From the NCBI GenBank assembly GCA_030622805.1, contig JAUXFR010000029.1, forward strand, positions 1 through 9,198: DNA of 9,198 nt. Direction: 5' to 3'. Of this stretch, positions 1 to 5,820 are shown in pieces. The first letter of the stretch is position 1. The number at the start of each line of letters is the position of its first letter. The position numbers and the translations under genes are program-made. Origin of the DNA: Anaerolineae bacterium. GTDB taxonomy: Bacteria > Chloroflexota > Anaerolineae > Anaerolineales > UBA4823. The notes beneath the pieces were generated by a model. That model did no database searches. It was given only the letters and a program-made list of their open reading frames with translations, and was not told the origin of the DNA.

Positions 1-1
1 C

Positions 2-613
2 TTCATCGACCGTTTTTACCTGCGTTTCGGCACGCCCATCGGCGACGGTTGGACCATCATCGATATCGGAGCAGGGATCGGGGATTTTACAATATTTTCA
101 GCCTACCGGTATCCGAGCAATCGGGTTTTTGCTTATGAACCCTTCGCCCAATCTTTCAACCTGCTGTGTGAGAATCTGCGGCTGAACCGGCTCGTCAACG
201 CTCTAGTCTTCGCCCAGGCTGTAAGTGGACAGAGCGGTCAAGTGCAGTTAGACACTTCAGGTGGTGAACCGCTGCAGATCCAAAGTGGGGAAACCGCGGT
301 TGCGGGGGATGGTGAAGATTGTGGATCGCTCGTGTCCAGCGTTAATCTAGCGGATGTCCTCGCTCAAAACGAAATAAAACGCTGCAATCTTTTAAAGCTT
401 GACTGTGAGGGGGCAGAGTATGCCATCCTCTTCCACGCCGGTTCTGAAGACCTGCGTAGTATAGACCGCATTGTGATGGAATACCACGAAGGTGTCACGG
501 AATATGACCACACAGACCTGGAACGATTCCTGATTGAGAGTGGATATTGCGTACGAATCACACCAAACTATGTGCATAATAATTTGGGATACCTGTACGC
601 AGATCGTTTCTGA
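2..613 (+). CDS. FkbM-family SAM-dependent methyltransferase, 5' truncated by the window edge
   Basis: The frame is open from base 2 to the TGA at 611-613, giving 203 residues of a class I Rossmann-fold methyltransferase. Residues 19-34 of the fragment (IIDIGAGIGDFTIFSA) are SAM-binding motif I. The acidic end of the next strand follows at AYEP, about residue 48. The FkbM signature is LLKLDCEGAEYAIL, about residues 131-144, then a strand with IDRIVMEYHEG. FkbM proteins methylate hydroxyl groups of sugars or small metabolites, often within glycan or secondary-metabolite clusters; the substrate cannot be read here. FkbM proteins usually have roughly 230-280 residues, so a few dozen N-terminal residues lie to the left. 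An in-frame GTG at 242 falls after motif I and cannot be the real start. An intrinsic terminator at 697-721 closes the unit, separating it from glyQS. Confidence 0.87.
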   Translation, partial: FIDRFYLRFGTPIGDGWTIIDIGAGIGDFTIFSAYRYPSNRVFAYEPFAQSFNLLCENLRLNRLVNALVFAQAVSGQSGQVQLDTSGGEPLQIQSGETAVAGDGEDCGSLVSSVNLADVLAQNEIKRCNLLKLDCEGAEYAILFHAGSEDLRSIDRIVMEYHEGVTEYDHTDLERFLIESGYCVRITPNYVHNNLGYLYADRF

Positions 614-696
614 AATCTTCTGTATCCTGCATGTTTTCCCGTTGGATAAACCCGAATCAAAGAAGTCATGAACGTCTGCGCTACACTGCCAATTTA

Positions 697-721
697 GGCG
701 TCCAGTCGACGCCCTTTTATT
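697..721 (+). terminator. intrinsic terminator of the methyltransferase gene
   Basis: A perfect 6-bp GC-rich stem, GGCGTC (697-702) with GACGCC (708-713), encloses a 5-nt loop and is followed at once by CTTTTATT (714-721). It begins 84 nt after the methyltransferase stop codon on the same strand. This is a standard rho-independent layout, although the stem is short. Confidence 0.72.
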
Positions 722-785
722 CTTGAACAGTATCCCTCTCGTAAGCGCACAACCTTATGAGTTTTTCAGCAGGTGATTGAAATGG

Positions 786-833
786 AGCTGGTGGGGGAGG
801 TTCCCTGGGTAGCGGTAGGGGGTAAGGAGTCCG
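786..833. repeat. G-rich degenerate heptamer tract in the spacer
   Basis: Heptamers lie in one register: GGGGGAG (793), GTTCCCT (800), GGGTAGC (807), GGTAGGG (814) and GGTAAGG (821). Rotated, the best units read GGGGGTA. That is one base from GGGGATA, the reverse complement of the heptamers inside the glyQS linker (1934-1968). There is no open frame and no recognisable RNA. The rest of the spacer between 722 and 785 shows nothing I can name. Confidence 0.45.
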
Positions 834-895
834 CTAATCTGCGCGAAAGGACGCTAAATATTATGGGATTCTTTGAAGATTAGTGAATTTTCGCG
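832..895. repeat. inverted and direct repeat patch upstream of glyQS
   Basis: CGCGAAA (842-848) is the inverted complement of TTTCGCG (889-895). CTAATCT (834-840) is the inverted complement of AGATTAG (877-883). CGCTAAT (832-838) and CGCTAAA (852-858) are near-direct repeats. The two inverted pairs cross, so both cannot form as simple nested stems. The patch looks like a degraded dispersed intergenic repeat. No T-box specifier loop or conserved T-box sequence is visible. Confidence 0.4.
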
Positions 896-907
896 GATTT
901 ACACTTT

Positions 908-944
908 CAGGGATTTTGGTTATATCAAAGTCCCTGTTTTATTT
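908..944 (+). terminator. terminator-like hairpin upstream of the glyQS promoter
   Basis: CAGGGATTTTG (908-918) pairs with CAAAGTCCCTG (926-936) as an 11-bp stem with one G-T wobble and a 7-nt loop. TTTTATTT follows (937-944). The geometry is that of an intrinsic terminator on the plus strand, though the stem is fairly AT-rich. The methyltransferase already has a terminator at 697-721, so this one would stop read-through or a short transcript starting after 721. An alternative arm, ATCCCTGA (947-954), is perfectly complementary to TCAGGGAT (907-914) and could compete with the hairpin. Confidence 0.5.
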
Positions 945-971
945 CCATCCCTGATATGTTCAGATTATAAT
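942..971 (+). promoter_or_regulatory. sigma70-like promoter of glyQS
   Basis: A perfect TATAAT (966-971) stands 18 bp after TTTCCA (942-947), which matches four of six bases of the -35 consensus. The start would be near 978, giving a leader of about 40 nt before the ATG at 1018. The leader has no clear Shine-Dalgarno sequence; the nearest candidate is GGA at 1008-1010. AGGAG at 981-985 is too far from the start to serve. Confidence 0.55.
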
Positions 972-1017
972 GTGTGAGTCAGGAGTTGTCTAATTGATTG
1001 TGTATATGGAATAGAAA

Positions 1018-4017
1018 ATGAATCAAACTTTAAACTTTCAATCCATCATGATGAAACTGCAGGAGTTCTGGGCGGAGCAGGGCTGCCTGATCTGGCAGCC
1101 ATACTATACACAGGTTGGGGCGGGCACATTCAACCCGGCAACCTTCCTGCGGGCGCTCGGTCCGGAACCATGGCGCGTGGGCTATGTCGAACCCAGCATC
1201 CGTCCGGACGATGCACGCTATGGTGAGAATCCCAACCGCATGCAGATGCATTACCAGTTCCAGGTGATCATCAAGCCCGACCCAGGAAATCCTCAGGACA
1301 TTTACTTACAGTCACTGGAGGCGCTGGGGATCGACCCGGCTCAGCATGATATCCGCTTTGTCGAAGACAACTGGATATCGCCTGCGTTAGGTGCCTGGGG
1401 ACTTGGTTGGGAGGTCTGGTTGGATGGGCAGGAGATCACCCAGTTCACCTATTTCCAACAGGCAGGCGGAATACTGCTCGACCCGGTCTCAGTGGAACTC
1501 ACCTACGGACTGGAACGTATCGCAATCGCGCTCCAGCGTGTAAATAGCTTCACAGAAATTCAATGGAGCCCCGACCTGACCGACGGCGATGTCAACCTGC
1601 AGGCAGAACAGGAGCACAGCAGGTATTATTTTGAGGTCGCCGATATCGACCGCCTGTGCAGGATGTACGAACTCTTTGAGCAGGAGGCCGATGCCTGCTT
1701 GCAGCAAGGGCTGGTGCTGCCAGCGCATGACTATGTATTAAAATGCTCCCACACGTTTAACGTGCTGGACACACGCGGTGCTGTTGGCGTGACCGAACGG
1801 CAAGCCTACTTTGGTCGCATGCGCGAGCTATCGAGAAGGGTGGCTGAAGCGTACATTGAGCAGCGTAAGCGGCTGGAATACCCCTGGCTGAAAGAGGAGA
1901 GCGTAGAAGGGGGAGCCGCATTTGCTCCTGAAACCCCTATCCCCTATCCTTTAACCCCTGCCCCTTTCCTGTTCGAAATTGGAACCGAGGAGCTTCCTGC
2001 AGGGGATCTGGATGCAGCTCTGCAGCAGCTTTCGGAGCGAGTGCCCCAGATGCTGGATCAATTACGCCTTAAATATGATGCGATCAAGGTTCTGGGCACT
2101 CCCCGCAGACTGGTTGTCTACGTGGATCAGCTCTCCCCACAACAGATCGATCTAGAGCAAGTCGTGAAAGGACCACCCGCTGATCGTGCCTTCGATGAGG
2201 ACAATCAACCCACGAAAGCCGCATTGGGGTTTGCCCGCAGCAAGGGTGTGGACGTAAACGATTTGCAGGTACGCGAGATGGATGGCGGCAAATACGCTGT
2301 AGCTCTTGTACATCAGGAAGGACAGAGAGCGAACGAAGTGCTTGCTAAAGCCCTGCCGGAGCTGGTAGCCGGATTACGTTTCGATAGACCCATGCGCTGG
2401 AACAGCAGCAACGTATTCTTTTCACGTCCTATACGCTGGTTTCTTGCACTCCACGGCGAGAGACCGATCCAGTTTGAGTACGCCGCCATTAACTCTGGGA
2501 ACACTACTAGGGGTCTTCGTTTCCGCCAACCACAGGAATTCCTCGTCGGCACGGCCGCGGTGTATTTTGAAACATTAGCCGGGCAGGGCATCATCCTTGA
2601 CATTGAGGCGAGAAAAGCGGAGATAATATCACAAATTGAAGCGTTGGCGACGCAGGTCGACGGTGTCATTCCCGAAGACCCGGACCTACTGGCTGAGGTT
2701 ACCAACCTGGTGGAAGTGCCTACCGCGTTGCTAGGGTCTTTCGATCACGTCTACCTGGAGTTGCCGCGTGAGGTACTGATCTCGGTGATGAAGAAACATC
2801 AACGCTATTTCCCTGTTGTTGATTCATCGCAGGGAAAGCTGCTTCCATATTTTATCGCCGTCCGTAATGGCGATGACCGGCACATCGATACAGTAACTGC
2901 GGGCAACGAGCACGTCATCCGGGCACGATTTGCAGATGCAGCCTTCTTCGTACAAGAAGATCGCATAAAGCCGCTTGAATCCTATCTTCCGAAGTTGCAT
3001 ACGCTCACTTTTCAGATCAAACTTGGTTCAATGCTGGATAAAACGAAGCGTATTGTGGCGCTGGCAGAGAAGCTGGCAGGTTGGCTAGCGTTCGACAACC
3101 TCGAACGGGCTGTGACCAGACGAACGGCTGAACTATGTAAAGCCGACCTTGCCACGCAGATGGTGATCGAGATGACATCGCTGCAAGGTATCATGGGACG
3201 CTATTACGCGCTCGACTCGGGAGAACCAGATGCGGTTGCCGAGGCGATCTTCGAGCATTACCTTCCCCGTTCCACAGGTGATGACATGCCTCAAACAAAA
3301 CCCGGTCTGGTCGTTGGCATGGCTGATCGCCTGGATACCCTTGTGGGGCTGTTCTCTGCTGATCTGGCGCCTTCGGGCAACAAAGACCCATTCGCACAGC
3401 GACGAGCCGCCCTCGGTCTGGTGCAGAACCTGATCGCCTGGGACCTCGATTTTGACCTGCAGCCGGCGATTGAAACAGCTTCTGATAACCTGCCAATACC
3501 GACCAGTGCTGAGATCAAGATGGCACTGCAGGAATTCATCGTCGAACGCCTGCGCAACACGCTTTTAGACCAGGGTGAGCGCTATGACATAGTAGACGCT
3601 GTACTGGCAGTTCAGGGACTTAATCCAGCACGCGCTGTACGCGCAGTGCGCTCGCTTGGGAGCTGGGTCGCACGACCGGATTGGGAGAATATCCTCCCTG
3701 CTTACGCACGCTGTGTCCGGATTACGCGCCCTATCGACCAGCGATACAGCGTAAATGAAAATGCCCTGCTTGAACTCGCCGAAGCGGCGCTGTATCAAGA
3801 ACTGCTTAAGGCAGAGTTGTCGACAAGGGAGCAGGGATCAGTGGACCATTTCATGGACTCTTTTACACCCATGATCCCAGCCATTAACCGCTTTTTCGAT
3901 GCAGTCCTGGTGATGACTGAGGATGAAAGTCTGCGGCAGAACCGCCTGGGGATGCTGCAGCGAATCGCTGCCCTCAGTGAAGAAGTAGCTGATTTGTCAA
4001 GAGTAGAGGGCTTTTAG
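1018..4017 (+). CDS. glyQS: glycyl-tRNA synthetase, fused alpha and beta chains
   Basis: This single 999-residue chain carries both subunits of the bacterial alpha2-beta2 glycine-tRNA ligase, which charges tRNA-Gly with glycine in the cytoplasm using ATP. Residues 1-292 are GlyQ, the class II catalytic domain: GAGTFNPATFLRALGPEPW (34-52), RYGENPNRMQMHYQFQV around motif 2 (67-83) and motif 3 TYGLERIAIALQR from residue 162. Residues 293-317 are a proline-rich linker. From PFLFEIGTEELPAG (316-329) to the end is GlyS, with NKDPFAQRRAALG at 788-800 in the HD-like region and a C-terminal helical anticodon-binding domain. The total matches glyQ plus glyS. Such fusions are known in Chlamydia and plant organelles. 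The ATG at 1018 is chosen because GlyQ homology begins at once; an upstream in-frame ATG (1006) meets a stop after two codons. The linker DNA consists of CCCCTAT-type heptamers. Confidence 0.97.
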   Translation: MNQTLNFQSIMMKLQEFWAEQGCLIWQPYYTQVGAGTFNPATFLRALGPEPWRVGYVEPSIRPDDARYGENPNRMQMHYQFQVIIKPDPGNPQDIYLQSLEALGIDPAQHDIRFVEDNWISPALGAWGLGWEVWLDGQEITQFTYFQQAGGILLDPVSVELTYGLERIAIALQRVNSFTEIQWSPDLTDGDVNLQAEQEHSRYYFEVADIDRLCRMYELFEQEADACLQQGLVLPAHDYVLKCSHTFNVLDTRGAVGVTERQAYFGRMRELSRRVAEAYIEQRKRLEYPWLKEESVEGGAAFAPETPIPYPLTPAPFLFEIGTEELPAGDLDAALQQLSERVPQMLDQLRLKYDAIKVLGTPRRLVVYVDQLSPQQIDLEQVVKGPPADRAFDEDNQPTKAALGFARSKGVDVNDLQVREMDGGKYAVALVHQEGQRANEVLAKALPELVAGLRFDRPMRWNSSNVFFSRPIRWFLALHGERPIQFEYAAINSGNTTRGLRFRQPQEFLVGTAAVYFETLAGQGIILDIEARKAEIISQIEALATQVDGVIPEDPDLLAEVTNLVEVPTALLGSFDHVYLELPREVLISVMKKHQRYFPVVDSSQGKLLPYFIAVRNGDDRHIDTVTAGNEHVIRARFADAAFFVQEDRIKPLESYLPKLHTLTFQIKLGSMLDKTKRIVALAEKLAGWLAFDNLERAVTRRTAELCKADLATQMVIEMTSLQGIMGRYYALDSGEPDAVAEAIFEHYLPRSTGDDMPQTKPGLVVGMADRLDTLVGLFSADLAPSGNKDPFAQRRAALGLVQNLIAWDLDFDLQPAIETASDNLPIPTSAEIKMALQEFIVERLRNTLLDQGERYDIVDAVLAVQGLNPARAVRAVRSLGSWVARPDWENILPAYARCVRITRPIDQRYSVNENALLELAEAALYQELLKAELSTREQGSVDHFMDSFTPMIPAINRFFDAVLVMTEDESLRQNRLGMLQRIAALSEEVADLSRVEGF
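1934..1968. repeat. CCCCTAT heptamer repeat inside the glyQS linker
   Basis: Five consecutive 7-bp units lie in register: CCCCTAT (1934), CCCCTAT (1941), CCTTTAA (1948), CCCCTGC (1955) and CCCTTTC (1962). They encode the linker around PIPYPLTPAPF between the alpha and beta domains. The minus strand therefore carries four runs of GGGG with loops of 2, 10 and 3 nt, a possible G-quadruplex. Three units are 21 bp, so a block of three can be gained or lost without shifting the frame. Confidence 0.65.
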
Positions 4018-4072
4018 CAGTTTGTATTCTGAAGCAGCGGCATTGACACTGTTGTGTGCAATTGTGTGTAGC

Positions 4073-4091
4073 CAACCAACCGCGTTGGTTG
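4073..4091. repeat. perfect 8-bp hairpin in the glyQS to MuiA-like spacer
   Basis: CAACCAAC (4073-4080) and GTTGGTTG (4084-4091) form a perfect stem with a CGC loop, 56 nt after the glyQS stop codon. No T-run follows on the plus strand, so an intrinsic terminator is doubtful. A further GGTTGGTT at 4136-4143 could pair with 4074-4081 instead. Confidence 0.5.
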
Positions 4092-4119
4092 ATATAACCT
4101 TACATCATTAGAGTAGAAT
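4089..4119 (+). promoter_or_regulatory. weak promoter candidate for the MuiA-like gene
   Basis: TTGATA (4089-4094) and TAGAAT (4114-4119) each match five of six consensus bases, but the spacer is 19 bp, longer than the optimum. The -35 overlaps the right arm of the hairpin at 4073-4091. A transcript starting near 4126 would have a leader of about 75 nt before the ATG at 4200. Confidence 0.3.
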
Positions 4120-4184
4120 GACAACTCAAGGGAATGGTTGGTTACCCGGTAAATATTGACGGCAAGAAAACAGCATTTTATTAC

Positions 4185-4191
4185 AGGAAGG
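4185..4191 (+). promoter_or_regulatory. Shine-Dalgarno site that fixes the start at 4200
   Basis: AGGAAGG lies 8 nt before the ATG at 4200. The longer in-frame ATG at 4134 has only AAGGGA directly abutting it with no spacing, and its extra 22 residues do not look like part of the family. The site therefore favours 4200. Confidence 0.75.
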
Positions 4192-4199
4192 ATATTAAT

Positions 4200-5759
4200 A
4201 TGGAAACCTCGATCATCTCCGTCATCGTGTATCCAGACCGAGCCCGTGTGATTCGTCAGGGTCAGGTGTCGGTAAAGCCCGGTGTTCAACAGCTTGAAAT
4301 CTCCGACCTGCCGATTCGTCTCAATCCTGATTCTGCACGCATCAAGGGTCATGGTACAGCCCGCGCGCGTCTGCTGGGAATCCGGCTGCAGAAGGAGTAC
4401 TACTCTGAGACTCCTACAGACCACGTGCGAGAACTTGAAGAACAGATCGAGGCCGTACAGGACGAGATCGAACGTCTGGATGCGAAAATCGAACTGATAA
4501 AGGGCTACCGCACACGATTAGATGAACTGGCTGGTCAGACCAAGACCTTTGCCAAAGCGCTCATGCGTGGTGCGCTCAACATTGACGCACAGATGATGTT
4601 CTTTGATAAGCTGCACGTACGCGCTGGAGAGCTGGATGTTGAAATACAATCTCTGGCGCAGAACCGACGTGCCCTGGAGCGCCGTCTGGAGAAGCTCAAG
4701 AATCAGCTGGAACAGGTGAGTGGTGATCGTCCACGCCAACGCTACGTGTCCCTGGTAGAGTATGATGTCTCTCAACCAGGAGAGTTGGCTGTCGAATTTA
4801 CGTACGATGTCAGCGGTGCAGGCTGGACGCCGCTCTACGATCTTCGTTTGCTGGAAGATGGTGGCAAGCCCAGAGTCGAGGTCTCCTATCTGGCACAGAT
4901 CTCTCAGCGGACGGGAGAGAACTGGAACGGGGTAAGTCTCACACTTTCAACAGCGCGCCCTGCCTTGACCGAAGTGTCACCAGACCTGGACCCCTGGTAT
5001 ATACGCCCGCTACCCACGCCTTCTCCACGAAGGGCGCGGGGTATAGACAGCGTTCAGTTAGCGGCTCCAGCAAAGATGGTAGCTGATGATGAAGCTCTGG
5101 TCGAATACGAAACTGAGAACGCGCTGGCTGAGGTAAGAGACTCCGGCACAGCGGTTTCCTTCCAGGTGCCCGGAAAAATCGTGGTTCCATCCGATGGTGA
5201 GCCGCACAAGGTGAACGTGGCGCGCTTCTGGCTGCCGCCCAATCTCGATTACGTCAGTGCACCTAAAGTGGTGCAGGCTGCATATATCCGCTCTCAGTTG
5301 ATTAACGACAGCCCCAATACACTGCTGCCTGGCTCAGCGAATCTATTTATGGGCGACGAATTTATTGGCACCACCAGGCTGGACCTGACCCCACCTCAGG
5401 GTGAGTTCGAACTGTATATGGGTGTGGATGACCGATTGAAGGTTTCACGCGAGCTCAGACAGCGCGATGTGGGCAAGAAGCTGATCGGTGGAAAGCGGCG
5501 CTTGCACTACGCCTATCAGATCAAACTCCAGAACTTCACCGGACGGGAAGCTGCTATTGAAGTCAGCGACCAGATCCCCCTATCCCGTCATGAAGATATC
5601 AAGGTCAAACTGGAATCCGTTGAACCGCAGCCCGACGAGAAGAGTGAACTGAATATTCTGACCTGGAAGCTATTGCTCGAAGAGGGACAGGAATCCGAAC
5701 TGCGATTTGATTTCACCGTGGAACATCCTGCCGAGATGCGGGTTGCTGGATTACCCTAA
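4200..5759 (+). CDS. DUF4140/DUF4139 (mucoidy inhibitor MuiA-like) protein
   Basis: This 519-residue protein has the two-part layout of the MuiA-like family. An N-terminal DUF4140 domain (about residues 1-100) begins ISVIVYPDRARVIRQGQVSV, and the motif LLGIRLQKEYYSETP sits near 58-72. A coiled-coil region follows, clearest at about 74-100 and 143-173 (RRALERRLEKLKNQLEQV). The C-terminal DUF4139 domain (about 181-515) includes YDVSGAGWTPLYDLRL and ends in a beta-rich stretch, with WKLLLEEGQESELRFDFTVEHP last. The biochemical role of the family is not established; the name comes from a mucoidy phenotype. I see no signal peptide or membrane segment, so a cytoplasmic location is inferred, whereas many proteobacterial relatives appear exported. 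The start at 4200 rests on AGGAAGG and on DUF4140 homology beginning there. The gene converges on the gene at 5818. Confidence 0.87.
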   Translation: METSIISVIVYPDRARVIRQGQVSVKPGVQQLEISDLPIRLNPDSARIKGHGTARARLLGIRLQKEYYSETPTDHVRELEEQIEAVQDEIERLDAKIELIKGYRTRLDELAGQTKTFAKALMRGALNIDAQMMFFDKLHVRAGELDVEIQSLAQNRRALERRLEKLKNQLEQVSGDRPRQRYVSLVEYDVSQPGELAVEFTYDVSGAGWTPLYDLRLLEDGGKPRVEVSYLAQISQRTGENWNGVSLTLSTARPALTEVSPDLDPWYIRPLPTPSPRRARGIDSVQLAAPAKMVADDEALVEYETENALAEVRDSGTAVSFQVPGKIVVPSDGEPHKVNVARFWLPPNLDYVSAPKVVQAAYIRSQLINDSPNTLLPGSANLFMGDEFIGTTRLDLTPPQGEFELYMGVDDRLKVSRELRQRDVGKKLIGGKRRLHYAYQIKLQNFTGREAAIEVSDQIPLSRHEDIKVKLESVEPQPDEKSELNILTWKLLLEEGQESELRFDFTVEHPAEMRVAGLP

Positions 5760-5760
5760 A

Positions 5761-5820
5761 GACGACCGACAAATAAAGCACCACCGTTGTCGATTATCAG
5801 TCGTCTATCGTCTGATGTCA
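5761..5820. repeat. inverted repeat plus GTC-heptamer tract between convergent genes
   Basis: GACGAC (5761-5766) pairs with GTCGTC (5800-5805), and CGACAA (5767-5772) pairs with TTGTCG (5787-5792). This gives a bulged hairpin directly after the plus-strand stop codon. It could act as a shared terminator, but there is no clean T-run on either strand. From 5786 to 5820 five heptamers lie in register: GTTGTCG, ATTATCA, GTCGTCT, ATCGTCT and GATGTCA. The last contains the minus-strand stop codon (5818-5820). Confidence 0.5.

Noticed and set aside
242..244. GTG as start of the methyltransferase gene
   Set aside because: The same frame is open to base 2 and contains SAM-binding motif I upstream of this codon.
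722..1017. T-box riboswitch upstream of the glycyl-tRNA synthetase gene
   Set aside because: A terminator-like hairpin is present, but there is no conserved T-box sequence, no AGTA-type specifier loop and no antiterminator resembling the class. The best promoter also lies after the hairpin.
2313..2705. Minus-strand 130-codon frame within glyQS
   Set aside because: It is antisense to highly conserved GlyS sequence, has low-information Ser/Arg-rich composition, and is a shadow of the real gene.
4134..4199. Longer start for the MuiA-like protein (22 extra residues)
   Set aside because: The ATG at 4134 has no spaced Shine-Dalgarno and family homology begins at the ATG at 4200, which has AGGAAGG at ideal distance.
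4014..4424. Minus-strand 136-codon frame over the glyQS to MuiA-like spacer
   Set aside because: It covers the start of the DUF4140 domain on the opposite strand and shows no recognisable domain or ribosome binding site.
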